Position numbers and translations under genes: made by a program. Positions 46,747-54,524 of a stretch of DNA of 64,000 nucleotides are shown in pieces; the stretch's first letter is position 1, and the number at the start of each line of letters is the position of its first letter. This stretch comes from SAR324 cluster bacterium (GTDB lineage Bacteria > SAR324 > XYD2-FULL-50-16), in contig JANQGX010000012.1 of the NCBI GenBank assembly GCA_028282885.1, forward strand, positions 340,261 to 404,260, in the 5' to 3' direction. The notes under the pieces were generated by a model. That model made no database searches. It was given only the letters and a program-made list of their open reading frames with translations, and was not told where the DNA came from.

Positions 46747-47805
46747 TTATGATTCCTCGTTTCCTTCTTGTGGTGATTCCGCTTCAGCCAAAGCTTTCTT
46801 GACGGCGGTTTCTATCTCTCTCTTTTTCGCTTTGTCCGCTTTATTGAGGGCTGTTTCCAGCTTTTTGGCCGCTTCTTCGGCGGCATTTTCCAGGGATACC
46901 TTGATAGCTTCGTCCTGCTCCTCCAGGGCTTCCTTATCAAGACGTTTGCTGACACCGTACATGCCCAGCAGAAGCACCGGCCACAGGCCGATAACGATAG
47001 GGACAGCCGATAATGCACCTGAAGTGAATTCCAGGGCGGGTTTGATTCCAAGATCTTCCTTCATGCCCAGTTCCTTGAATGGAACACCGGAAAGATAGAG
47101 CCAGCTTGTGCCGCCCATCTCATGCTCGCCATAGATATGGTCGATATACTGGTCGGGGTGATTTTCTATTCGATTGCGTGCGATTTTCAGCAGCTTCTTT
47201 CTTTCGCCGAATATCAGCGCATCGGTAGGACAGATTTCAACGCATCCGGGCAGAAGACCTTCCTCCAACCTGGGCTGGCAGAGGGTACATTTTTGAACCC
47301 TGGGGTTGAAGGCTTCGTTGTATTCAAAGGTGGGGACATCAAACGGGCAGGCCATCATGCAATAGCGGCAACCGACGCAAACGGATGCATCGTATTCCAC
47401 TGCACCGGTTGGTGTTTTATTGAATGCTTTGACAAAACAGACGGCCGCACAGGCAGGTTCCAGGCAATGATTGCACTGGATTTTTCTGTAAGCGGTGGTG
47501 TCGGACCCGTCTGATGTTTTGTAGCGATTGACCACAGTGAATGCTGTGTTGCCGGTTCTGCGTCTTTCATCAAGTACGGATAAGTCATCAAAGGGTTTAA
47601 CCGGAGCCGGAAAATCGTTGACTTCGTTGCAGCCCTTCTCGCACTTCCGACAGCCAATGCAGAGAGTGCTGTCAAAAAGAACACCTCCGCCTTGGGGATA
47701 GCCTTCAAAGTGCCGGTTTGAAGCAGCGATAGCCGATTTTCCCGGAATCAATGCCAGGTTTGCAGCCCCGGCCCATTTGAGAAATCTTCTTCTCGATATT
47801 GACAT
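46747..47805 (-). CDS. hmcB: HmcB: periplasmic ferredoxin-type subunit with Tat signal and membrane tail
   Basis: 352 residues. N-terminal twin-Arg signal SISRRRFLKWAG. Several ferredoxin-type clusters: CIGCRKCEKGC, CNHCLEPACAAVC, CVGCRYCMMAC, and CTLCQPRLEEGLLPGCVEICP, consistent with four 4Fe-4S centres in the DsrO/HybA/HmcB family. A C-terminal transmembrane helix (SAVPIVIGLWPVLLLGMYGV) precedes a highly charged, Ala/Lys/Glu-rich tail of about 75 residues, unusual in length. It links the cytochrome HmcA to HmcC on the periplasmic face. Confidence 0.92.
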   Translation of the reverse strand: MSISRRRFLKWAGAANLALIPGKSAIAASNRHFEGYPQGGGVLFDSTLCIGCRKCEKGCNEVNDFPAPVKPFDDLSVLDERRRTGNTAFTVVNRYKTSDGSDTTAYRKIQCNHCLEPACAAVCFVKAFNKTPTGAVEYDASVCVGCRYCMMACPFDVPTFEYNEAFNPRVQKCTLCQPRLEEGLLPGCVEICPTDALIFGERKKLLKIARNRIENHPDQYIDHIYGEHEMGGTSWLYLSGVPFKELGMKEDLGIKPALEFTSGALSAVPIVIGLWPVLLLGMYGVSKRLDKEALEEQDEAIKVSLENAAEEAAKKLETALNKADKAKKREIETAVKKALAEAESPQEGNEES

Positions 47806-47881
47806 GGAATTACCTTGATAGTGTCCTTAAAATTGGAATGCAGATCGTTAAAGTTATCCAAGCAGATCTTTTGTTAAAACG

Positions 47882-49411
47882 CTATTTTTGCTCATGACAA
47901 CCGATGCAATCGGTCGAAGCCGGTTCCTTGATACTCATGGCGTCATGACATCTGAAACACTGCTGATGGTATGCCTCCTTCAGTCCCGGGATGTTAACCG
48001 CTTCTTTTCCGCCGGATGTAAGATGGCAACTGGAGCAATTCGGCGGTTTGAGTAACTCATCTGAACTGTTGTGGTGGCAGCTCGCACAGACTATATTGTC
48101 GCCCTGGTGAAAGTGTTTGGCCAGCCTGTTACCTTCAATTCCCTTCATCAGGGCATCGATGATGGATCTATGCGGGAAGAAAACAGCTTCATACTCTTCC
48201 GAGATGGTTCCGATATCAATTTTTTCCGGAACATCTTTCAATATGGTGCGGGTTTCACGGGCCGCTTTTGCTTCAATACGTGCGATATCAACTTCACCCT
48301 GGTCATTTTTCAAGCTGCTGATAAGCTCCAGCGAAACACTATGACAGTTTTTACAATCCTGGGTGTCTCTGCCGAACTCGTTGACCACCAGAACATGACA
48401 TCCCCGGCAATTCTGCTCTTGCAGCTCTTGCGCATGACAGGCAACGCAGCCGTGTTGAGATTTTTCGTCATGCATGGCCTGCGGTAGTGTGATGAAGTTG
48501 CCTTCTTTTTTACCGGTCAGGCTGTGACACTTTTCACATTTATCCAGATTCTCATGATGACAGGTTCGACACGAGGAAACCGAATTCTCGTGAACCCTGT
48601 GATTAAAGGGTACCGCATCCATCATCAGGGTATCCATGTTGGCGAAACTCTTGAGAAAGGTGCTGTCCGGTTGGTTGCGATCCAGGCGAGGCGGGTTTTC
48701 CACGACTTCGATCTTATCCAGTTCTGCGGCATCATGACACCCGGAGCAGGCTATTGGCCCTGAATCTGCGGTGTTTTGGTGACAATTGACACAGGCCTGA
48801 TGCGCAGCCAGACGATAAGAGACCACCTCGTTTTCAGTTTCCGGCCCATGACAGGTCCTGCAGGATTCCTCCTCTCCTTTGGTATAAATCTTTTGTTGTG
48901 TCTCTTCATTGTAGCCGTGATGACAATTATCGCAGGCGTCTTTCCCCGCTTTGATGTGACGATAATGCAGGGAAGCATCGAAAGACGGGAGTTTTTGAGA
49001 GGCAGTGAGTTTTGGCTCGACAACATGGCATTCACCACATTCCACCGGTCCGGTTGACAGATTAGCCTCGTAGCTCTCCTCGTGACAGGTGATACATTTG
49101 CCGTGGTAGATGTCCAGGGTTACCTCTTTGTCAATATCTTTCAATCTTGCGAATTTCATCACCAGGTTACCATCTTCGGACAGGTGACAAACCGAGCAGT
49201 CGTTCCCTCTATTCTCAAGCTCCTTTGTGTGGAGATCATGCGGAAACATGACTCCCGGACGTTCCAGTTCTTGGAACACCTTCATCGCGTCGATCAATAA
49301 CACATCCGGCCCGGATCTGCCGGTGTCGCTGATGGCATTGTTAAACGAGTACGGGATGAACAACATCAGAAGAGCACTTGTCAAAATGACCGCGGATTTT
49401 TTGGTTTTCAT
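47882..49411 (-). CDS. hmcA: HmcA: 16-haem high-molecular-mass cytochrome c
   Basis: 509 residues with a Sec signal (MKTKKSAVILTSALLMLFIPY). I count sixteen CxxCH haem-binding motifs: CSVCH, CITCH, CGECH, CDNCH, CRTCH, CVNCH, CSGCH, CRTCH, CEKCH, CVACH, CRGCH, CKNCH, CASCH, CSSCH, CFRCH, CIGCH. Sixteen haems are the hallmark of HmcA, the periplasmic cytochrome that collects electrons from hydrogenases and tetrahaem c3 and passes them to the HmcBCDEF membrane complex. A DsrJ (three haems) or TmcA (four haems) assignment is excluded by this count. The gene follows the small protein at 49448 by 36 bp. Confidence 0.95.
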   Translation of the reverse strand: MKTKKSAVILTSALLMLFIPYSFNNAISDTGRSGPDVLLIDAMKVFQELERPGVMFPHDLHTKELENRGNDCSVCHLSEDGNLVMKFARLKDIDKEVTLDIYHGKCITCHEESYEANLSTGPVECGECHVVEPKLTASQKLPSFDASLHYRHIKAGKDACDNCHHGYNEETQQKIYTKGEEESCRTCHGPETENEVVSYRLAAHQACVNCHQNTADSGPIACSGCHDAAELDKIEVVENPPRLDRNQPDSTFLKSFANMDTLMMDAVPFNHRVHENSVSSCRTCHHENLDKCEKCHSLTGKKEGNFITLPQAMHDEKSQHGCVACHAQELQEQNCRGCHVLVVNEFGRDTQDCKNCHSVSLELISSLKNDQGEVDIARIEAKAARETRTILKDVPEKIDIGTISEEYEAVFFPHRSIIDALMKGIEGNRLAKHFHQGDNIVCASCHHNSSDELLKPPNCSSCHLTSGGKEAVNIPGLKEAYHQQCFRCHDAMSIKEPASTDCIGCHEQK

Positions 49412-49447
49412 TTTTGATATGTTCCTCTGTTCTTGATCGGTTGACCC

Positions 49448-49666
49448 CTAATTATTGTTTGATGAAGGCTTATCACCATTCGTAAATCTGATCAATTCGT
49501 TTTTAGCCAATCTTCTAATTTTGTAAGCAGAGTCTCTCAAAGCGCTGTAGAAAACACTGCAATCCTCTTCCAGCCTTCCCTCACCTACGTTTGCCAATTC
49601 CAGCATCTCATTGCAGAGGGCGATGACTTTCTCAATATTTCTCGTGACTGATTGGGTTCTGGTCAT
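49448..49666 (-). CDS. small conserved protein, paralogue of 54306-54521
   Basis: 72 residues from ATG 49666; alignment with the paralogue supports this start over an upstream in-frame TTG at 49687. Core: RNIEKVIALCNEMLELANVGEG ... SALRDSAYKIRRLAKNELIRF, almost matched by the other copy, with invariant Cys in VIALC. No known domain recognised; predicted two-helix, soluble, charged. First gene of the hmc transcript, so probably tied to assembly or regulation of the complex. A role as partner of the response regulators or the sigma54 activator is possible but unsupported. Confidence 0.75.
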   Translation of the reverse strand: MTRTQSVTRNIEKVIALCNEMLELANVGEGRLEEDCSVFYSALRDSAYKIRRLAKNELIRFTNGDKPSSNNN

Positions 49667-49862
49667 TTGATTAAAGGTCTGAAACAATCCGTCGTTTTAA
49701 AATCCAACCGCATAGAAAGCAACCCATAACCCTTGAAAACCGGATGTCTTCATGGAGCTTGCGGAGACATTCATTTGGATTTCGGTCGCTTAGTGATACG
49801 GTTGACGGTCAACGACTTGTTTTCAAAGATTAATATGAGACATGAAAGATTGGCCTTGGAAA

Positions 49863-49880
49863 GAGCACAATATGTGCCAA
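49863..49880 (-). promoter_or_regulatory. sigma54 promoter of the hmc operon
   Basis: Minus strand TTGGCACATATTGTGCTC: GG (-24) and GC (-12) are separated by exactly 10 bases, and the GG flank matches TTGGCAC perfectly. Start of transcription predicted near 49853, giving a leader of about 187 bases before the small gene. A nearly identical promoter drives the paralogous gene on the other side (54230-54246). Confidence 0.75.
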
Positions 49881-49948
49881 GATTGAATTTTGTAAAAATC
49901 AAAAATTTCAATCATTTATAGTTTATGGAGTTTTTCAAACAGGAGTTT

Positions 49949-49957
49949 TGTCTCAGG
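49949..49957 (-). promoter_or_regulatory. proximal activator box of the hmc promoter
   Basis: CCTGAGACA read on the promoter strand, 70 bp upstream of the -24 GG (about -100 from the predicted start). The same nine bases occur at 54146-54154, 77 bp upstream of the sister promoter. Confidence 0.5.
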
Positions 49958-50044
49958 CTAACTTCACGATAAAGGTAGAGCGGTGATTTTCTATCTGAGA
50001 AAATAACCTTATTAATCAGATGTTTAAATAAGTGTTAAAAAATC

Positions 50045-50096
50045 ACTGTCGTGTATCGGAATTATAAAGCGAGACAAACCAGAGACACGAGACACG
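50045..50096 (-). promoter_or_regulatory. distal upstream activating element of the hmc promoter
   Basis: On the promoter strand (TGTCTC)G(TGTCTC)-TGGTT-(TGTCTC) at 50071-50094, followed by a CCGATACA segment. Centre lies about 229 bp upstream of the predicted start. It matches the element at 54011-54034 in 22 of 24 positions and in the same orientation relative to its promoter. Such positions are typical for sigma54 activator binding; the activator encoded at 50122-51876 is the obvious ligand. Confidence 0.6.
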
Positions 50097-50121
50097 ACCT
50101 CGGGAGATTGATTGCGGTGAG

Positions 50122-51876
50122 TTATTTCAGACCATAGGCATCCAGGTAGCGGTAAAGAGTAGCGCGACCGATCCCCAGAAACTTAGCAGCTTCTTTGCGG
50201 TTTCCTTCGGTTTTATCCAGGGCAATCATGACCTGTTCTTTTTTGATCTTCAGCGGAGGACCGGTCTTTTTTCTGGTTTTTCGCTGGTAAGAGACGATCT
50301 CCGGGGGCAAATGTTCGGTTCTGATGACGCTTTCCCTGGATTTAACGTAGGCATACTCAATGGCATTTCGCAGTTCCCGCACGTTTCCGGGCCAGTGGTA
50401 GGCCGAGAGAGTATCGATAACTTCGGTGGTATATCCCAACACCGATCTCTCTGTCTCTGCAGCAACCAGGTCAAGAAAGTGTTCCACCAGCACCGGAATA
50501 TCCATCCGTCTTTCCCTGAGAGGCGGCAGGTCGATCGGTACGACACAAAGCCTGTAAAAAAGATCCCTGCGGAATTTCTTTTTCTTCATCGCCTCTTTCA
50601 GATTCTGATTGGTAGCGCTGATAATCCGGATATTTACATGGATCAGTTTCTCTCCTCCGACCCTTTCAAAACACTTCTCCTGAAGAGCTCGCAGCAGTTT
50701 TACCTGCATCAGGGGGGAGAGCTCGGCCACCTCATCAAGAAACAGCGTACCCTGGTGGGCCAGTTCGAACCTCCCTTTTTTATCAGCGATGGCTCCGGTG
50801 AAGGCTCCCTTAACGTGACCAAACAGTTCGCTTTCCAGGATGCTCTCCGGCAGAGCTCCGCAGTTGACAGCTACAAACGGCTTTCCCGCTCTCGGGCTCA
50901 TGTCATGAATGGCATTGGCCACCAGTTCCTTACCGGTGCCGCTTTCTCCTTCGATCAATACCGGTGCCTGGATTGCGGATACCTCCCTTATCTGTTCAAA
51001 GACGTTCAGCATGTTCGGATCCTTGGAGATCAATCTCCCCATGGCGTGATGATGCTTGAGATGATTTTTCAAACTCTCCAGTTCGGTATCATCTTTAAAC
51101 ATGATTAAAGCGCCGATCCTGTTTTCCGCTTCATCGGTGAGGGGCAGAATGAGCATTTCCAGGACTCTTTTTTCTCCGTCGGGTCTCCTGTAATCGACCC
51201 GATGCCGATTGGTATTATAGGTTCTGCTGGATACGGTGCCCTGGCAATAGTCACATTTTCCCCGGCAGAAGCGACCCGGAAATACGTCATGACAATCTTT
51301 TCCCAGCACATCTTCCCGTTTCATGGAGGTGATCTCCTCTGCCGCTTTGTTGAAGAAAAAAATGGTCCTGTCCTCATTGTGCGCCATGACCCCATCGAGC
51401 ATATTGTCCAGGATGAGTTGCTGGTGTCTTCTGGCAATAAAAAGGGTGTTGAGAAAGTCGGAATTAAACAGGGTTTCGATATTCTTCTTGATGATATTCA
51501 TGATGCTTTTCAGTTCAAATACAATTTGATTGGCAGAAGCGTTGTGGTCGGGTTCGGTTATGTCCCAGTGAAAATGGGGCAGCATAGCAGGCAAAATGGA
51601 ACGTGGGATACTGCCGGACTCTCCCAGGGTGATAACCAGATCAAAAAGATAAGGTTTAATCTGATCCAGGGTCTGTCGGCAGACATCCTGACCGATCAGT
51701 CCGTTTTTTGACAAAATTTTGTCAACAGGGTGATCAGCCGGTTGGTCGGCAACCGATGCGCTTTGGAAACTGATGTTGTTTGCAACCGTCTCATGGCCTA
51801 TCTGTTCTGCAATCAGGTGTAAATAGTAACGACTGTTGCTGACAAATAACACTCGATTCTGATGGATCTGGCTCAT
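50122..51876 (-). CDS. sigma54 activator with degenerate LMW-phosphatase/ArsC-like sensor and PAS domain
   Basis: 584 residues from ATG 51876 (AGGAAG upstream). Residues about 6-135 resemble low-molecular-weight phosphatase/thioredoxin-type arsenate reductase: VLFVSNSRYYLHLIAEQI, SASVADQPADHPVDKI, LIGQDVCRQTLDQI, FDLVITLG and HFHWDITEPD align with that family, but the catalytic CX5R loop reads SNSRYYL: Cys and Arg are lost. A PAS domain (about 150-265) with a DCHDVFPGRFCRGKCDYC Cys cluster follows, then the AAA+ core (GESGTGKE, GAFTGA, LFLDEVAEL) and a Fis-type helix-turn-helix (NRKEAAKFLGIGRATLYRYL). No receiver domain. Likely activates both flanking sigma54 promoters. Confidence 0.9.
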   Translation of the reverse strand: MSQIHQNRVLFVSNSRYYLHLIAEQIGHETVANNISFQSASVADQPADHPVDKILSKNGLIGQDVCRQTLDQIKPYLFDLVITLGESGSIPRSILPAMLPHFHWDITEPDHNASANQIVFELKSIMNIIKKNIETLFNSDFLNTLFIARRHQQLILDNMLDGVMAHNEDRTIFFFNKAAEEITSMKREDVLGKDCHDVFPGRFCRGKCDYCQGTVSSRTYNTNRHRVDYRRPDGEKRVLEMLILPLTDEAENRIGALIMFKDDTELESLKNHLKHHHAMGRLISKDPNMLNVFEQIREVSAIQAPVLIEGESGTGKELVANAIHDMSPRAGKPFVAVNCGALPESILESELFGHVKGAFTGAIADKKGRFELAHQGTLFLDEVAELSPLMQVKLLRALQEKCFERVGGEKLIHVNIRIISATNQNLKEAMKKKKFRRDLFYRLCVVPIDLPPLRERRMDIPVLVEHFLDLVAAETERSVLGYTTEVIDTLSAYHWPGNVRELRNAIEYAYVKSRESVIRTEHLPPEIVSYQRKTRKKTGPPLKIKKEQVMIALDKTEGNRKEAAKFLGIGRATLYRYLDAYGLK

Positions 51877-51953
51877 TGTTTCTTCCTGACGATGCTGCCG
51901 ATCAGGTCGGTTTGCAGCTTGCATTGGCCTGTTATGCATAATGGTGGAAAAAA

Positions 51954-53762
51954 TCAGGTGATCTGCGGTTGATTGATTTTTGGCAGCCGTTCTCTCGGCA
52001 GCGTGATTTGAAATGTGGTTCCCTGGTCCAGTACAGAATCGAATTCAACCTTGCCGCCGTGCTGTTGGATTATTTTTTTTGTCATGAGAAGCCCCAAACC
52101 CGTTCCACCCAAGCCTTTGGTTGTGAAAAAGGTTGTAAATATCTTTCTTTTGACTTCGTAGTCCATGCCACAGCCGTTGTCAATCACTTCATACATTATG
52201 GCATTGTCCTCTTCATAGACCCGAAAAACAATTTCCAGATCATCGGTGTTTTCACTGATTCTGCAGGCATCGATAGCGTTTCCCAGTAGGTTGGACAGGC
52301 ACTCATGCATACCTTCTTCATCCAGGGGTGCCAATCCGATATTATCCTGGAACTCAGTAATCAATTTGACCCCTACCTGCCTGATTCTAACGGAGTAGGT
52401 ACTGACCACTTCCCTGGCGATCTTAACCGGGTCGCAGAGAATCGTCTCAGGTTCCTGTCCTTTGGAGAAATTGAGAAACTCCTTTACAAAGGTGGAAACC
52501 CTTTTGGTATTCCTGTTCAGCATCTCCATACCTTTGCGGATTCTCGCCGCATCACCTTTTTGAAGCCCCGAATTAAGCATATATTCTCCACCTTCCAAAC
52601 CGGTTAAAACATTTTTAATGCCATGGGCCAGTCCGGCGACTGTCTTTCCCACAGCAGCCAGACGTTCCGCCTCCAAATTTTCGGTTTCCAGTTTTTTGAT
52701 TCTGCGAATGTTGTGAATCCAGAAAGCTTTACCCCTGTCCTGTTCGTTTAACTGTAACTTAATACCGGTGAGGCGGGCGGGGAAGGGCTCCCCCTTGATA
52801 TCGCAGAGTTTGGTCTCATGTAAATATATGGGACCTTGACTGGAATTGACCAGATTGATGAAACCCTCCGGAAAGATGGTTTCGAGATCCGCTTCCTGCA
52901 ATTGTCTTTTATCTTCAATATTCAGCATCTGTTCGGCTGCTTGGTTGGAGACCCTTATCTGGTTGTTTTCATCAACTGCGATAATTCCGTAAAGAGATGA
53001 AGAGATCAGGGATTGCATGGTGGTATTGGCCATTTCCAGCTCTTCCTGAAGCGCCAGGGTTTCGGTAATATCCACCGCCATTTCAAGAACATAATCGAAA
53101 TGTCCGTTTTCAACCTCAAAGGGTACCGTGGTGACCAGGAGTTCGGTTTTTCGACCGTCTTTGTTAACTACACTCGATCTGCCCGAATGCATTTTCCCGT
53201 CCTGAAAAGTCTTCTCCGCCGAGCAATCCGGACACTTGCTGTCACGATTCTTTAATACTTCATAACAAAAAGCGCCCTCAACCTGTCCGAACAATTCCCT
53301 TGATTTGCTATTGGCCTCGGTGATTTGAAAGTCCTTGTTGATCACCAGGATATCGCATGGAACGTGCTCGAAGAGGCTACGATACTTCTGTCTGACCATC
53401 TCCGTATCAGTGATGTCGGTAATAGTTTCCATGACATAGGGAATGCTGCCCTCTTCATCCCTTATCGGGAAAGCCTTCCTGATACGGCAGGACTTTTTCC
53501 CTCCCTTGTCCCTGCTGATGTCTTCAAAAAGGCGGGGTATTCCATCTTTGAAAACAGCATTTGCCTTACAGTGCGGACAGGAGGATTCCAGGTTTTTGTA
53601 TGCCTGGTAGCATTTGATGCTTTTCCAATCACCGAATTTTGACCGATACTGCTTGTTGACCATGATAATATTGTAGTCGGGATCAACAATGGCAGCAGAG
53701 ACCGGCAAGGCGTCGAAGAGGTTTTGTTTGATCCATTTTTCCAGATCAAGAGATGAGCCCAT
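51954..53762 (-). CDS. soluble PAS histidine kinase with cysteine-cluster PAS domains
   Basis: 602 residues, no membrane segments. PAS-1 about 15-120 contains CYQAYKNLESSCPHC; PAS-2 about 125-235 contains CYEVLKNRDSKCPDC; PAS-3 about 245-345. H box GLAHGIKNVLTGLEGG (NtrB/ZraS-like), N box LLGNAIDACR, G boxes DNGCGMD and GLGGTGLGLLMTKK. The C-x(11)-C-x2-C pattern in two PAS domains recurs in many Deltaproteobacterial kinases and might hold a metal or act as a redox switch. The gene is 77 bp before the sigma54 activator gene; because that activator has no receiver, the kinase more likely talks to the response regulators at 54525 and 55052. Confidence 0.9.
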   Translation of the reverse strand: MGSSLDLEKWIKQNLFDALPVSAAIVDPDYNIIMVNKQYRSKFGDWKSIKCYQAYKNLESSCPHCKANAVFKDGIPRLFEDISRDKGGKKSCRIRKAFPIRDEEGSIPYVMETITDITDTEMVRQKYRSLFEHVPCDILVINKDFQITEANSKSRELFGQVEGAFCYEVLKNRDSKCPDCSAEKTFQDGKMHSGRSSVVNKDGRKTELLVTTVPFEVENGHFDYVLEMAVDITETLALQEELEMANTTMQSLISSSLYGIIAVDENNQIRVSNQAAEQMLNIEDKRQLQEADLETIFPEGFINLVNSSQGPIYLHETKLCDIKGEPFPARLTGIKLQLNEQDRGKAFWIHNIRRIKKLETENLEAERLAAVGKTVAGLAHGIKNVLTGLEGGEYMLNSGLQKGDAARIRKGMEMLNRNTKRVSTFVKEFLNFSKGQEPETILCDPVKIAREVVSTYSVRIRQVGVKLITEFQDNIGLAPLDEEGMHECLSNLLGNAIDACRISENTDDLEIVFRVYEEDNAIMYEVIDNGCGMDYEVKRKIFTTFFTTKGLGGTGLGLLMTKKIIQQHGGKVEFDSVLDQGTTFQITLPRERLPKINQPQIT

Positions 53763-54010
53763 AATTTCCCTGTCAGTTGGGGATTGATTCCCGGTATCCT
53801 AGCGCAAGCAGTGAAAAAACCGATGATTAGGAGCGGAAGAGTAATCTGTATTTAACCGGCTGTGTCGTTCTTTGGAATTTACCTTATTCCGGTCAGCTAA
53901 GCAACGAATTGCATGATTAAGCTTTCGGGTCTTGAATTGTAATGGCAATAAATGGGTCGGGTAAGAAGCTTGTTGACGGGAGTCGGGAAAGATTGAGAAA
54001 AATGAAGCCA

Positions 54011-54054
54011 TGTCTCGTGTCTCAGGTTGGTCTCATGTTGAAAATGCCGAGACA
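54011..54054 (+). promoter_or_regulatory. distal upstream activating element of the right-hand sigma54 promoter
   Basis: (TGTCTC)G(TGTCTC)-AGGTT-(GGTCTC) at 54011-54034, followed by CCGAGACA ending at 54054. Centre lies about 234 bp upstream of the predicted start near 54257. Equivalent to the element at 50045-50096 in sequence, orientation and distance. Confidence 0.6.
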
Positions 54055-54145
54055 AAAATAATCGATCTCCAAGCATTTGTCTTTATTAATCCACTGTTTT
54101 ACCATGGATCAATCCCGTGTCAAATTCATCTGGTTTTGACTTTGA

Positions 54146-54154
54146 CCTGAGACA
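54146..54154 (+). promoter_or_regulatory. proximal activator box of the right-hand sigma54 promoter
   Basis: CCTGAGACA, 77 bp upstream of the -24 GG; identical in sequence to 49949-49957 on the other side. Distance to its distal element (135 bp) nearly equals that on the hmc side (137 bp). Confidence 0.5.
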
Positions 54155-54229
54155 CGATTCGGGATCAAGTTGGTTTTTTAAATCCCGAATCAATGTAAAA
54201 GCAATTGGTTAGCTGATCTGATAACTCTT

Positions 54230-54246
54230 TTGGCATATATTGTGCT
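54230..54246 (+). promoter_or_regulatory. sigma54 promoter of the small protein/response regulator transcript
   Basis: TTGGCATATATTGTGCT: GG at 54232-54233 and GC at 54244-54245, 10 bases apart. Differs from the hmc promoter at one position within the 17-base core. Predicted start near 54257, 49 bp before ATG 54306. Confidence 0.72.
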
Positions 54247-54305
54247 GTTTAATGGTTCCTATTATCAAGCTGGGCAAATGGTAAGACCTTTAAGTCTAAG
54301 TTGGA

Positions 54306-54521
54306 ATGGCCAAGAAACAGGACAGAGCGAACAGGAATCTTGAAAAAGTCATCGCCCTCTGCAGTGAAATGCTGGAGTTGGCAGACCTGGGCGATAATTA
54401 TCGCGTTGACGACGGGTGTGGCGTTGTCTTCGGTTCTTTGAGAGATTCGGCTTATAAGCTGCGCAAACTGGCAAAAGATGAACTGATCAAACATGAACAA
54501 AAAAGAAGATCAGGGAATTAG
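54306..54521 (+). CDS. small conserved protein, paralogue of 49448-49666
   Basis: 71 residues. Core: RNLEKVIALCSEMLELADLGDN ... GSLRDSAYKLRKLAKDELIKH, matching the copy at the head of the hmc operon at most positions, including the Cys in VIALC. No known domain, no signal or membrane segment. First gene after a sigma54 promoter, three bases before the response regulator gene, so cotranscribed. Function unknown; see the paired copy. Confidence 0.75.
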   Translation: MAKKQDRANRNLEKVIALCSEMLELADLGDNYRVDDGCGVVFGSLRDSAYKLRKLAKDELIKHEQKRRSGN

Positions 54522-54524
54522 TAA

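Larger units (their letters stand above)
49667..50121. other. control region between hmc operon and sigma54 activator gene
   Basis: No gene seen in these 455 bp apart from the leader of the hmc transcript; it carries the promoter and activator elements listed separately. The element also lies just past the 3' end of the activator gene. Confidence 0.4.
53763..54229. other. control region between kinase and small protein gene
   Basis: About 470 bp without a recognisable gene. Contains the mirrored activator elements (listed separately), and the promoter of the kinase-activator transcript should also lie here, near 53780-53950; no clear sigma70 boxes were identified for it. Confidence 0.4.

Noticed and set aside
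43269..49411. Assignment of the redox operon as DsrMKJOP or TmcABCD
   Set aside because: Gene order A-B-C-D-E-F, the sixteen-haem cytochrome and the 42-residue membrane protein fit Hmc; DsrJ has three haems and TmcA four.
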